Source: Acanthacorydalis orientalis
Lineage: Eukaryota > Arthropoda > Insecta > Megaloptera > Corydalidae
Length of the DNA stretch: 64,000 nucleotides
Assembly (NCBI GenBank): GCA_034766995.1
Contig: CM068319.1
Span: 20,372,422 to 20,436,421 of the forward strand
Direction: 5' to 3'
The notes beneath the pieces are model-generated. The model did no database searches. It had not been told where the DNA came from and worked only from the letters and a program-made list of their open reading frames with translations. Made by a program: the position numbers and the translations under genes. The stretch's first letter is position 1. Every line of letters begins with the position of its first letter. This document shows positions 24,185-37,164 of this stretch, in pieces.

Positions 24185-26680
24185 GGTGTATGGAATTCAT
24201 TCTAAAGTCAATATTTTTTAAAAAAGTAACAAATCAATAAAAGTGAAGCTCGAAATAATAATTGATAACAAATATCGTTTTTTTTTTTTACTAGTAAAAA
24301 ATATTTTCGTGAAAAAATAATACCTTTTTATTCCTTTTTTTATTAAATAATATATTGTTGATTTTCAATATATGCAATATTTGATATTTTTCACAATTAT
24401 TTTAAAGTTTATATGATTTTTACCGAAAACATGTCATTCAGTAAAGCAGTGAAAGTTACAAGAGAATAAATGTTTTCTCTTGTTTCTACTATTGTATTCA
24501 TCTCGCCTGCCATATAACATATACAAGAATGTATGTAAAGATGTCAAAAGTACTTTTATAGGTGATAAGTAAAAATATGAAAATAGAACAGATATTCGCT
24601 ATGCTGAAACTGGTTAGATTCCTGGAAGATGTACTAGATGTGGTAGTGTAGAAAATTTATATATTACGGTATATGATTTTTTGTTATCTTTATGTATCAA
24701 TTTTTGATTTTTTTATTACTTTTGACATTGCTTTTTCTTTAAATAAGAAAATAGCATTCTAATTTAAATCCGCGTTAAAAATATACTTGATAATAAAAAC
24801 GGTTCTATTTGCGACACATGTTAAGAATGAGTTGTAATAATAATAATGTAGCAAAAGGAATAAAAACATAAACTAATGAAAGTAAACTTGAAAAATTAGA
24901 AACCTAAAGAAAAAAAAACAAATATAACCCACTATAGCACAAAAACAAATAAATACACAGAATTATTCAAAGTGTATGCATTAAAGATAAATAAATCATT
25001 GTCACTAATAGTATGTATGTGTAAACGGATCAGCGTATTTTCCTACATTAGTTACAACCTAAAAATAAGTTATGCGCCGAAATCAGTCGTGGTGAGCAAC
25101 AAGTTAAACATCGAAGACAAAATTGTAATAAAAAAAATAGTAAAATTAAAACACTTATTCTTGTTATAGTTTTTGACAATGACTAAATTCAATTTCGCAA
25201 ATAAATTTTTCTTCTTCCTTCACTAAACTACACATTTTTTTTCGATAAAAAAATGTTCAAAAATTGTTTAGTAATGTGTTTATTTAACACTTACGACCAT
25301 TCTGATGATTATATTTTTTACCGAGCGATGAGATCGAAAAACAAGCACCTCTGCACTGACGAACAGATTTTTATGTGCCATTTATGATAAGAAAAAAATT
25401 GAGAGAAATGAAAAATAAATTTGTGAAAGCATTTATTATTTTCTATTTGATACTTGCAAATAAAATATCTACAGTTGTATTGATACAATGATTGTAATTT
25501 AAGATGATGTTATATCTATAATCTTTTCTGTACTTCGATGTTCTTATTTAGTTCCTTAGTTTGCAACATGATATTAATACAAGTTTTGCATGATCGACAT
25601 TGTTTGTGTATGTGCGTATTTCCAGTTTCTAAAATAAAACAATATTTGAAAAACAATCAACCGTCACCGTTAAATATTGATGCAAATTATAGTTGATCAA
25701 TTGTAAAAGACAGCCACTTTCGAAGCCCACATTTCAACATGTTGGAAATTACAAACAGCGACAGTATTTGATTGTATCTGTCAGCAGTAGACAAGTTTAT
25801 TTCAAACTGCCGAGTTCTAGATGAATAGATCTACATGGATTTCTCGTATTGTTTTATTTCGAAACCGATTGTATAACTTTGTTTCACTATTTGATTGAGT
25901 TATTTCATCTATTCCACAATCTTCGTCAAATGTTTATAAAACAGAACTTTAAATTAATTTTGTCGTTAATTAAGTTACTTTTGTGTAATTTTGTATACTC
26001 AATCGAACACATATTATTTTATAACTGAATGGATTTCGTTCATTATATCTTAGGTACATTATTAATATGTATTTAATTTGTATTTTTTTAATATCAGTAT
26101 ATACTGTTGTATGTCATTTTATTATTTATATACTTAAATGAAATAACCTAATAGAAAAGTAAATTTTAGAATTTTATTGTGTTAATACTAAGATGAAAAT
26201 ATTATGGAAATAGTCTTTTTTATTTTTTTTATGGATACAGTAATTAATTGTAAATACATTAATAAATTTCATATACAATTTAAGGAAATGGAAAAGAATC
26301 ATTTGTATATTTATTGAAATGAAAATGAATTTTTTTTTTGTATTGTAACTCTTACGAAGGAATAAACCGTATTAATTATATATTTCACTGCCGAGAGCAG
26401 GCAATAATAGAACTTCAAGCATGGCGTATAAGTTTTTTTTTTTAATCCAATAACACTAAAATAAATTTCCTAGAGAAAGAGAAGAAGAAAGTAAAAACAC
26501 CAACTATAGAGTAGATGTATGAACAGAAAATATATACCGGTTATAATAAATTCTATTGTAGACGTGTATTTGCACTCACGTAAATTAAACATTGGTACCT
26601 GGTGAGCTTTTATTTGTCTGGCGAACTGATTGTGTTCGCAATGAATAAAACTCTGATTGGAAATTGCTTTTTTTTGTATC

Positions 26681-26683
<3 letters not shown>

Positions 26684-26738
<55 letters not shown>
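26684..26738. repeat. (TA)n microsatellite
   Basis: A pure tract of about 27 units. Confidence 0.95.
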
Positions 26739-26739
<1 letters not shown>

Positions 26740-26903
26740 CTGCTCCAAATGGTTTGTTCTAAGAGACAGTATACGTGTACGTACACTCAGTTGTGATTAA
26801 AATTTTATATTTTTTCTCTACAAATTGCCTTTTAATTTTATTTGAGTCCAATATTTTTTCTTACTTATTACATAATTACTTCATATTGCCTTTCATACTT
26901 TCA

Positions 26904-26905
<2 letters not shown>

Positions 26906-26959
<54 letters not shown>
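26906..26959. repeat. (TA)n microsatellite
   Basis: A pure tract of about 27 units, 170 bp after the previous array. Confidence 0.95.
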
Positions 26960-26961
<2 letters not shown>

Positions 26962-27183
26962 TACACATCCAACTAGCCTCGTAGCAATAAAACGAAAAAA
27001 ATACATGGCACGCAATGTAGCGTTTAACCTTTCGCCAACAATAATTTTATACCAAATTCAGTAAATAAATTCTCATCTACTATACCCATGTCACTCATAA
27101 TCTGTGGACGACATTTGCGATCTCTTATAGGTTGGCTATTTTGTCACTGAAGTCGGAGCTTACGCAAAATGATATAAAGCGAC

Positions 27184-27185
<2 letters not shown>

Positions 27186-27242
<57 letters not shown>
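27186..27242. repeat. (TA)n microsatellite
   Basis: A pure tract of about 28 units. Confidence 0.95.
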
Positions 27243-27245
<3 letters not shown>

Positions 27246-27409
27246 CCTGTGTGTATCTGTTTCAATCGCTGTAGTGGGCCATAAAGAAGAACACTTATAA
27301 TAAACAATGTATTCAAGAACTGCCACTTGATAATCTGTTCTGCACTCCAAACTTACTGAGTGGTGTGCGTGTTTGCACTGTATTCTGAGCATAGTTTGTG
27401 TCTATACTC

Positions 27410-27410
27410 A

Positions 27411-27472
<62 letters not shown>
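27410..27472. repeat. (TA)n microsatellite
   Basis: About 30 units with one TATG near the left edge. Confidence 0.95.
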
Positions 27473-27475
<3 letters not shown>

Positions 27476-27659
27476 TAAATAACATTTATCTGTTTAATAA
27501 GAATAATTTATTTTGTTTATATCACGTACATTACATTAATTTTAATTATTATTTAATGATTGAAATGTAATGAGTTTATGTGAGAACAGTTAATCCTGTT
27601 TAGGAATATTACAGAGTATGTTGATCTTCATATGCGTATAAATGCATAGATAGCTGTTT

Positions 27660-27662
<3 letters not shown>

Positions 27663-27732
<70 letters not shown>
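27663..27732. repeat. (TA)n microsatellite followed by (GA)n
   Basis: About 34 units, then CGCCAGAGAGAGAAAG. Confidence 0.95.
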
Positions 27733-27734
<2 letters not shown>

Positions 27735-27880
27735 CCAGAGAGAGAAAGAAATAAATTCAATTTAATTATAATTTTAAAATGACTACAGATTTTTATGAAT
27801 TACTTTTTGAGCTTATCTAAACTTTATTATACATTACCTGTATTCTCTTAAAATACGACGCTTAAAATTGCTTTTTATTC

Positions 27881-28066
27881 AAATTCTGGTATATACCCCG
27901 TTAAATTGACTTGAAAAAAGGCAGAAAAAATTTTTTATTGGTTTTTATTACTTTAAAAAATACCTAAGAAAAAGCTACATACCACAGCGTTTATCTGAGC
28001 TGACAAAGCAAGCATTTCTCGTCACTTTGTCATGCTGAAAAAGTGACGATTAATGTGGATTTGTAT
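27881..28066 (-). repeat. Palindromic interspersed repeat, copy C (degraded)
   Basis: The reversed tail is still recognisable (TTTTTTATTGGTTTTTATTA, AAAAAATACCTAAG). The hairpin has decayed: CATTTCTCGTCACTTTGTC on the left, AAAGTGACGATTAATGTGG on the right. It has the same orientation as copy B. Confidence 0.6.
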
Positions 28067-28651
28067 GAATAAGAAAGTACCGTAATGAAATAAACGTCGG
28101 TTTTAATTGAAAAAATATTTTGTTTTTTCAATGATTTTTGATACTATTATTTTTTATCAGTTATGTAATCTATAATTAAGTATAGCTATTACTTATCATG
28201 ACAATTTTAAATTCTATCAGCATATTTTTTGTTCCCTCGACGCAAGGAATTCTCTAGCCGCTATTTATCTGTCTCAAAGGATGTGCACCCAATTTACCGT
28301 TCTGAAAGTCAAAGTAACTTGAATAAATGGAAATCTAATTGGACAATTTCCGAAGATGTGATGTGAGGAATCAGATTTTATAGGCAATGTCTGATTTTTT
28401 TTACTAAATCTTCATTTAGACAACTGCAAGTCATTTTATAACGCGCAAATGTGAATCAATGTTAATGATTTATTCATTAAATTTTATAGAGAAGCTGATT
28501 CATTTCAGTAGTGCAGCGGCTGCAATGGTAATTAATTTGATGTGAGAGCAGTACGCCTATCACATTATTCTCTGTGTATTTATTTACAAATTTTTAGTCA
28601 GAGTTATCTTCCGATACCTTATTAATCTTTTAATCTTTTTCCTTTACTAGT

Positions 28652-28675
28652 GTATATATATATATATATATATAT
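28652..28675. repeat. Short (TA)n tract
   Basis: About 12 units. Confidence 0.85.
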
Positions 28676-28811
28676 GGTTAAAATAGCAGATAGTAACTGA
28701 TTTTAAGATTTACTTATTTATATAAGGTATTTGTAAAAATGACTTCATAACACTAATTTTTTTAATATAAAGAAGCAAAATTGTAGACTAAAACAATTTT
28801 TTAGTCATTTA

Positions 28812-28812
<1 letters not shown>

Positions 28813-28871
<59 letters not shown>
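28813..28871. repeat. (TA)n microsatellite
   Basis: A pure tract of about 28 units. Confidence 0.95.
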
Positions 28872-28873
<2 letters not shown>

Positions 28874-29179
28874 AATACACAGATTTACGACGTAGTTAGA
28901 TTCCGCAAAATTGTGACTGAACTTGAAACTTCTTCGAGAAGACTAAATTGTACATACCGAGCATACCAAGTGAAATTTAAGTTACATAATTTGGAATAAT
29001 GTATGTATATACGAATATTTGTATATTTTATGGCAGTGATGTAAATGCATATTCGAATGTAGCAAATGTGGATTTTTTTTAGTCATTAATATCGAGTCGA
29101 GGTGGGAATTTCGAGGTTTTTTTACGATTTAAGTGAGAAACAACTTTAAACGAAACGTCTTCAATCGGGGTATCCCGTG

Positions 29180-29182
<3 letters not shown>

Positions 29183-29238
<56 letters not shown>
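29183..29238. repeat. (TA)n microsatellite
   Basis: A pure tract of about 28 units. Confidence 0.95.
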
Positions 29239-29241
<3 letters not shown>

Positions 29242-30181
29242 GATTTTAGATTTACCAATGATTACATATTAACTTCTTCAATACGAGTTTGTTTCAACTT
29301 ATTTTATGTATCAAAGTAATTTTCGAACAGTGTTTTCCAATTTTTTCTGAACAAACTTTATAAAGGTGTGTACATATTTACTTGAAGAATTAAGGTAAAA
29401 ATCCATTTATACCACCCTACGTCACGTCTTTACGTTAGAAATTGCTTTGTAAACTCCTAGTAAACATTATCTCATACTTCCAATCATTTCTTTCTTAACG
29501 CAATTGTGATCCAATGTATTTATTTATGCAGACACACCTATACATAATCACATGTGTATGAGTATAAAAGAGAATATTATTCTTTAAATAAGGTCTGATG
29601 TAAAAACAAAAAAGTATTTGTATATAACTGGTTTAAATTTTTATTATGACTGTAATTTTTGTTAAAACTCCGACAGTTTAATACAACAAAGTTCTTTTAG
29701 GTCTGACAAAAAATAAAGTTCAGGTATTTCACAAAAGTTTGAATTTTTAATTAGTTTTGTATTTCAATTAAGATGTTATCATGAACTTCGTCTTCGTCAA
29801 ATATTAATCAGCATTGATTAAAACCTTCAATACTTTTTTATATCACATTTTATTAGTCAAATTATCAATCATATTACATCCTTATTATATAAATTATTGT
29901 TAGCAATGATTTAAAATTAGTGTTATGATTTAAAAGATTTAAGCGGTATCAGTCTCTATTGTGAATATATTTTATTACAAATACGGAAAATTGAATTTTT
30001 CCGTATATTCACATATATTTTGTATATTTAATTTTTTAATTAAATCCATAACCCATTGAAGTCTCAGTTTTATTATTAATTTATATGATAATGAACTTGT
30101 TAGATAATAAGTATCGCGTTATGAATATTTCCTATATTTATTGTAAATGATAATTGGGAATATTAAGTTAATTATTGCTCA

Positions 30182-30183
<2 letters not shown>

Positions 30184-30231
<48 letters not shown>
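30184..30231. repeat. (TA)n microsatellite
   Basis: A pure tract of about 23 units. Confidence 0.95.
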
Positions 30232-30235
<4 letters not shown>

Positions 30236-30321
30236 TTTATTATTGTTATTACAGTTCTTTTTGAAGTTCTGTTAGGTTCTGATATCTCGCAGTAATTTCA
30301 TATCTTTAATTCACATTATCT

Positions 30322-30636
30322 TTGATATACTTCAGTATTCCAGTACTTCAGCGTCAGTTCACTTCACTTTCTTTGATGTACTTCAGTGCCATTCTCGATA
30401 TCCATAGTAATCCAAGGTTAGTTGTCAAGTCAGTAATACAGTTATATATAAACAAATCACATTTGTTCACATTTCTTCACATAAAAGTCGATAAGTTACA
30501 ATACAAGTTATTCGTGTATGGCATGGAATATCGTTTAAAAATAAACCACCGCTTCTTTTGCATTCGTCTAGAATCATTCTACAAGAAGGTTCACGTACTA
30601 GAAGATATTGTGTCCTATATTGATCGCAAATTATAA
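30322..30636 (+). other. Unassigned 104-codon open frame, doubtful
   Basis: The longest non-repeat frame outside the mariners in this intron apart from one at 31479 that lies in the CpG-rich patch. It opens MIYFSIPVLQRQFTSLS and has no recognisable domain, no signal peptide and no clear splice context. The block 30240-31000 has ordinary sequence complexity and may be old transposon or conserved non-coding DNA. I would not call it a gene without expression or conservation data. Confidence 0.12.
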
Positions 30637-31135
30637 TCTAAAAAACTCAAATTGAACTCGCATAAATACTTATTAGAAAATCTTTTTAACATTACGCCAG
30701 CCCAGCACGAGAGTACTTGGGGTGGAAGGAACTCTGGAAGTGATAGACTTGGTCTAATTGTGCAAAACACTCACTGATGACCATGAAAACTCTCTACCAT
30801 TTTATAAAAAGCGTTCACCTCCAAAGATATTAGACATTTGTGTTCCTTGAACCGTGAATTTATGTGTTCTGTAGCCGAAATGCAGTAAGTTTATAAGGCT
30901 CCAGATACATCAGATAATCATACTTTGGAACAAGTTGACTTCTTGGATATTCTTATATTTTATCAGCTTGATTTGCACCTTTTCTTACTTTGTATAGAAT
31001 CTATTTACATTGTAATATTTATTAAAGTATAAATAAATTGTCCTTAAATATTTTTATTCTTAAAATAATATAAATATTAATCGACAATTCATAAACTAAT
31101 AACGATTCGGTTCACAGTGTTCAGATATAAAACCT

Positions 31136-31189
31136 AAAATATAGTAAAATAATATATATATATATATATATAATTTTACTATATTTTAT

Positions 31190-31242
<53 letters not shown>
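31136..31242. repeat. (TA)n arrays, the first inside a 15-bp palindrome
   Basis: AAAATATAGTAAAAT (31136-31150) and ATTTTACTATATTTT (31173-31187) are perfect inverted copies that enclose a (TA) tract. A second (TA) tract follows at 31194-31242. Confidence 0.9.
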
Positions 31243-31248
<6 letters not shown>

Positions 31249-31479
31249 TAATTACAACGTTTTTGTTTATAAATGCTATAAGTTTTTTTTTAAGTGAATA
31301 AGCCAACAGACTAGTAATTAAAGTGTGTTATATTATTTTTGGTTAATATTTTATTAGATGTATTCTGACTGTTTATTTTGAGCCGAGAACTTTTCCGTTA
31401 AAAACAACTATTTTTTATATAAAATTATACGCCATTGCAATCATAACATCATAAAAAATATTACGATGCCCTCAAATCG

Positions 31480-32110
31480 TGTTCATAATTGTTAAAGTTT
31501 CGCTAAAGTGCTATAATGGCAGCAAGGTTCGTAGTGTTACACAGCCGTACAAGTATAGAGAACATGGCGCAATAATAACGAACATAGAGATAGAGACACA
31601 CGCAAGCACGCATGCATGCACGCACACGCCAGACACACAGATATGTATATATATGTATATACATAGACGTTATACGTTCGTAACAAATGCAAACACATAC
31701 AGACGCAATCCATACATCCGACGCTCATATATAAATGGTTGGCACAAAAGAATCTCCGTTTTGTGTATAAGGGGCGTCGTAGGAGTTGCAGTAGCTAAAT
31801 AGAAGGCGACGCGGCGGCGCTAAAGATCGATCCCAAACGACCGACTGACCCTCCTCCTTTGTGTCACCATCATTGAAGAGACAAAATCTCACCCTTAAAA
31901 ACACTCCACTCTGTAAACTTCTCGGACTACGATTTCGGTGTTCGGACGTTAAACGTAACGTTCACGTTAAGCGTTTTATATTTTTAACGAGCTGTTTGCG
32001 AGACAGACTCACTTTTCAACAATAAAAACAAACTTCTGTTATGTTATTTCGACCTAGTACAGAATTATTTGAAGCGGACTCGAGAGGATAACGTGCCGTT
32101 ATTCAAAAAA
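31480..32110. promoter_or_regulatory. CpG-rich patch, possible internal promoter or enhancer
   Basis: This is the most G+C-rich and CpG-rich non-coding block in the window (for example GGCGACGCGGCGGCGC near 31805). A TATAAGGGG motif at 31766-31774 lies upstream of it on the + strand. It includes ACACGC/CATGCATGCACG repeats at 31595-31640. Open frames across it are composition artefacts. An internal start site or a regulatory island is possible but unproven. Confidence 0.3.
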
Positions 32111-32532
32111 ACATTATATAGTTTGTATGTACGCGTACAGCATGCAATCTCTTGAATTTTATAATGAAAAATTACTTTTGATGAAAGCATAAATGAAATC
32201 TGTAAATGAAAGAAGTCGACGGACGCACTAATTAATATTTTTTAGTTCTTTTTATTTAAATAATTCATGTTTTAAATTAAAATAAACATTTCATTCTGTC
32301 TGAATGTGAACATATTTCAAAATTCTGGAACTTAATTAATTGTTTCGTATTGATTATAAACTTTTTTTTCCAAAAATTTACTTTCCTAATAAAACATTTT
32401 CTATTCTTTTATGTGAATATTTTCATTTATGAAAGTAATAAAATGAACACTATTTTAATTATTCGATTTGAAATTCGTGCTTATAGAATTTCTTACACGG
32501 ACTAATTAATCGATTTAATGTAGCATTAAATA

Positions 32533-33788
32533 TTAGGTCATTAAATATGAAATGTTCGATTTCGAATCAAAAGTTTATTTTATTATATCTTAAGACGCAT
32601 TACAATTAATCAAAGTATGTGCCTAAACTATCAACACAGTTTTGCCATCTTAAAGGTAGCTTGTTTATGCCAGCAGCGACTAACCCTGGGAAGCGAGTGG
32701 TGATGAAATCGCGAAAGATGTTTTCCACAACTTGAATATTTTTCCTTGCAAGAAGTAATCCAAAGCCTGGAAGAAGTGGTAGTCAATTGTTATAAGGTCA
32801 GGGGAATACAATGAATGTCAGAGAGTTTCCAAGTCCAGGTCCTGTATTTTAAGCAGCATTGTTTCTGCGACATGTGTTTGAGTGTTGTCTTGCAAGAGGT
32901 TTGGTCTCTATTGACCAGTCTCGTCTGCCTAATCACAAGCATCCTCATCATTTCGTCCAATTGGTTGCAGTAGACGTTCACTGTAATCGATTGATTAGGT
33001 GTCATGAAGCTATAGTGAATAATAACAGCGCTGGAGTATCTAACATACACCATTACCTTTTATTGACGAATATTCAGTTTTGGACTGTTTTTCGGCACTT
33101 CATCTTTATCCAACCATTGTGCCGAACGTTTGTGATTGTCAAAAAGAATCCATTTTTCATCACACATAACAATACGGTGGTTCACCTTTATGTCTTAACA
33201 GCAAAGAAAGGCAAGCTTCGAGACGATGTCTCTTCTGATGCTCGTTTAATTCTTGCGAAAACCATCTATCCAGCTTCTTTACTTTGCCGATTTGTTTCAG
33301 TTGGTCCAATGTTGTTGGAATAGTAACCTCAAATCTTGATACTAATTCACGCATAGTTTGTGATGGATTCGCTTCCATTACAACTTTATCATTATCCACT
33401 TTGGTGTCAAGTCGCCCACTTGGCTCATTTTAAAGGTTAAAATCGCCAGAACGGTATTTATCAAACCATCGACGTACTGTGCGTTTATTAGCCACATCCT
33501 TCCCAAACACTTGGTTTGTATTTCGAGCTGTCTGCTGCATTCGTTCCACGACGGAATTCATGTTAGAAAATAGGAATTTTTGATTTATCCATAGTTTCAC
33601 AAAAATTGTTCTAAAAATTAATTGAATATGAAGCAGGCCAAAATGTGCGTTTAAAAGAATGATAATGTATACCTACACAATAAAAAGAAAGAAAAAACAG
33701 GAAATGTCAAACAAACTGATATGTTAGAGATGGCAGCAGTCAAACTTAGTACATAAGAAAATCAGACATTTCATACTTAATAACCTAA
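32533..33788 (-). mobile_element. Full-length mariner of a second lineage
   Basis: The element is 1256 bp with ends TTAGGTCATTAAATATGAAA and, complemented, TTAGGTTATTAAGTATGAAA. TA precedes the left end (32531-32532). The right flank reads CA, one change from TA. The inverted repeats extend about 30 bp. They differ completely after TTAGGT from those of the other mariners here, so this is a separate lineage with its own transposase specificity. Confidence 0.92.
32620..33562 (-). pseudogene. Mariner transposase remnant, D34D type
   Basis: Read on the - strand, the N-terminal part shows NSVVERMQQTARNTNQVFG and TVRRWFDKYRSGDFNL, then a helix-turn-helix ending GKVKKLDRWFSQELNEHQ. Next come CDEKWILFDN (first catalytic Asp), a block ending NQLDEMMRM, then DNTQTHVAE (second Asp) and IDYHFF (third Asp). 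I count 34 residues between the last two Asp, the mariner D34D signature. Frameshifts and stops break it (for example a stop after NIRQ and one after FNL). All three Asp codons survive, but the gene is dead. Confidence 0.88.
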
Positions 33789-34903
33789 CATTAGTGATAA
33801 AGTATAATAATTTACGTTACAGATTTTTCTGCATACCAATACCATTTTTTTAATTAAAATTCATTCATAAAAATACTTAAAGATAAAATTTCAACATTTA
33901 CTTGTATGTTCACTATGAAAAAAAATAAATTTCCGGTCGCCCTAAGGTAAACCAGGCACTTACCAGATCGTTAATCATGTAAAATCTACTTCATTGTTTA
34001 TTCTTTTAAATATCTATTACAGTTACTCAGTAACTATGTTGAAATGTAATATATAAATTGTTTATATCAGAGTATATATATGGAATTGAGTATAAGTACG
34101 TTTAAAAAATAAACCGGTATTTATTTCAAAGAGTAAAATCATATAATTCTATGTTTCTAAATGTGGTCACCCAGGAGGACACGAAGTAATTCCATGAGTT
34201 ATATGACAGATTTTTTATTTTACTACAACATGCTTTCTTCGAGAAACATCAATTTTAATAAATCATTAGAATTGAATATTTGAAAATGGTATGTTATAGG
34301 GTGTAATATACCATAAAATACTATAATCAAAGGAAACTAAGCAAACGAATCTTTGACAAATAATCAGTGCTAATTCTATTCCATTTTGTACTTATAACAA
34401 AACAATACCTTGATTCTTTATCGCAAAAATATCGGCAAACTCATTCACGCTTCAAAGTGGATAATACCTAAATTATCTTCGCTTGAAACAGTACACATCT
34501 TAAGACTGCACTCTCTAAAGGAATACGTAATTATCGTAATTTTATGAAACATTACAATACATATTTAATGAACATGTTGAGTTTTATAAACAATATTTTC
34601 AATTCATCTTGTTTTGTTTTTCATTGGTATTGATGTTAATAAACTGTTTATTTAATTTTACAAGCATCGATAATTTTTAATAGTAAATTGGAACATATCA
34701 TTTTGTAAAGTATGTATCAAAATAATCGCCATTTATTAAAGAAAAAACTAATGTGATTGCATTTACCTCCGTTATAGAAATAAGGTCTATTATTTTTTAC
34801 ATCTTTCTTTATCTGTCAATCCATAAATTATTTAAAAAATAGACAGTAGAATAGTATTTCAATTTCACATTTTTTTAGTTGCTTATTGACATTCTATAAC
34901 CTT

Positions 34904-34906
34904 ATG

Positions 34907-34962
<56 letters not shown>

Positions 34963-34967
34963 CATAA
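34904..34967. repeat. (TA)n microsatellite with palindromic edges
   Basis: TTATGCT on the left and AGCATAA on the right are inverted copies around about 25 TA units. Confidence 0.93.
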
Positions 34968-35257
34968 TAATTATAATCGAATACAGTTGAAAACCGTCAA
35001 CGAAAATGATTATCTTAATATGAAAAATTAATAAAATTAGGACAAGGTCTTTACGGTTAAATCTGTAATTTTACTTTACACGTAAAAATAATATAATCAA
35101 TTACGCCCTACTTGCTTATCAAGTACCGTATTGTAATACGGTATTTAAAATACAGTTTGATTTTCATTAGAAAAAGACCGTAATTTATTATTGCCGTTTA
35201 TTATTGGCATGAAATTACTTTTTTGATTTAGCGTAACATAATTTTTAATAATACTAC

Positions 35258-35260
<3 letters not shown>

Positions 35261-35296
<36 letters not shown>
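35261..35296. repeat. (TA)n microsatellite
   Basis: A pure tract of about 18 units. Confidence 0.95.
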
Positions 35297-35298
<2 letters not shown>

Positions 35299-36400
35299 CA
35301 TATAGGTGTTAGTGCAATGTCCATAATAGTGAAAGATTTAGTTGTTTATCTACAATTTGTAAATGCAGTCACTGATTTCTTCATACTACTAGAATTTGCC
35401 ATTTTACTAGCACAATTTACTTTACATTTTTAGTCTTCAGTTCATTATTTTTTACTCGCAATTCAAGTTCACTTCTTAAGACTTTAGTTTCAAGTCTCTG
35501 ATTCTTTTCGATTGACTGCTTTCAGTACTGGCTACTGTATAGTTGAAACTGGATTTTCTAATACTTCAAAAATTCTGTTTCATTTTATTCTCTAGAAGAT
35601 TTTCAAATTTCTTTTAAGTTTCCAAATCGAGACGTTCAAAATTTTACAAAAGCGCCTAAATACAGAAAAATCTTGAAGTTATTTTTTTGTACCTTATTAC
35701 TTCAAGGATGATAGAATCCCCTCGCCATCCAAGTACGTGCGGGTTACAATAAAAAATGTTCAATTATTGATCGAAAAAAATTAAGGTTTGTGGAGTGGAC
35801 GGAGAATTCATTTTTGGAAATGAATTTATCCGCAGTGTTAAACTATTTTAATTTATATATTTTTCAGTTTCAAATCGTTTTTCTTTTCGTAATCTTGAAT
35901 ACCTTTAATTATCATAAAATAGGTAACATTTATAAATATTATCTTTGTAATTTACTAAATTACAAATCGTATTAATATCTATTGAATAATCTAATGTGAC
36001 TTTTATTAACACTAAACTTCTAACCAATGAATTATAGTGATTTTTTATTACTAGTTTTTGTTTTCTTTTAGATACGTGTTATTAATTTTATTATCTAAAA
36101 ATGTTGTTAAATTTGAAACAGTGAATACAAAAGTTTGTACACAATAGCAAAATATCGATACATAAAATATTTATTTGATAATAAACTTATTAACAAACCT
36201 GGTTAATAACATAATCGAATGAGACTTTAATTTTAAACTCTTTATATTTAAATAGAAACTTTACGACTATTACATTAAAACTCATTCCATTCATTCAAAT
36301 TCTCATTCGAAATTCATTCCATTTTATAGTTCTGGGTCTACTTTATTATCTTAAATCTTATTGGTAAAGTGAACCAATAATTTTATTGAAAACAGTTAAA

Positions 36401-36403
<3 letters not shown>

Positions 36404-36465
<62 letters not shown>
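36404..36465. repeat. (TA)n microsatellite
   Basis: A pure tract of about 31 units. Confidence 0.95.
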
Positions 36466-36468
<3 letters not shown>

Positions 36469-36691
36469 TAAGTACAAACAATTTGATATATTTGCAGACA
36501 TAAACATGCAATTAAACTTGAATATTAATATGTAAAAATGTAATTACTAATACATACTTTCAGTTTTTTATATTATAATCGATACTATTAATCTTCATTG
36601 AATCCTATAACACGGTTTAGTTTTTGACACTAACAATAACATTACTGTAAATGTCTGGTTGTAACATTCGTACATCTCCTCTCTTATATGT

Positions 36692-36930
36692 AAAAACCCA
36701 CATTTCTCGTCACTTTGTCCGCGACGTGGCCGTCTACTGCCATCTGGCGAATGTGGTGTATGAAGAAATTTTTACATTGGATAGGTTTTAAGTTTATTTC
36801 ATTGAGTTTCATTTTTAGATATTTTTTTATGTTTAAATATATTACGCTGTAAAAACCAATAAATAGTTTATTTTCTTTCTATGTTTGTTTATATTTTCCC
36901 ATCAATTTTGGTGGACTATATACTAGTTTA
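36692..36930 (+). repeat. Palindromic interspersed repeat, copy D
   Basis: It begins AAAAACCCACATTTCTCG and continues TCACTTTGTC like the other copies. The right hairpin arm is lost and replaced by GACGTGGCCGTCTACTGCCA. The tail matches copy A closely (GAGTTTCATT, ATGTTTAAATATAT, CAATAAATAG, TATACTAGTTTAT). Confidence 0.72.
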
Positions 36931-37062
36931 TTTATAAATATATACATAGAATGTGTGTAATGTAGACTAATTTCATATTTTATCTCTTATTTCATTAAAT
37001 ATTCAAGTTACAAACCACAAATGCAGTTGGTGTTAAAATACGAAGCTTCTGTATGTGTGTAA

Positions 37063-37063
<1 letters not shown>

Positions 37064-37128
<65 letters not shown>

Positions 37129-37164
37129 GTATGTATATATATATGTGTGTGTGTATGTATGTAT
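37064..37164. repeat. (TA)n-(TATG)n-(TG)n compound microsatellite
   Basis: A long TA block is followed by TATG variants and a short TG run. Confidence 0.95.

Noticed and set aside
24580..24660. AGATATTCGCTATGCTGAAACTGG... read as GRCTRCG, a possible transposase C-terminus
   Set aside because: Only about 25 codons are coherent, with a stop inside. Not enough to support a family.
31479..31802. 107-codon open frame on the + strand
   Set aside because: It runs across a CA/CG-rich simple region (HASTHACTHTPDTQ). Both strands are open, which is expected from composition, and there is no domain.
33160..33399. 79-codon - strand frame as a host gene
   Set aside because: It is a piece of the mariner transposase (ends GKVKKLDRW...ELNEHQ) inside clear mariner inverted repeats.
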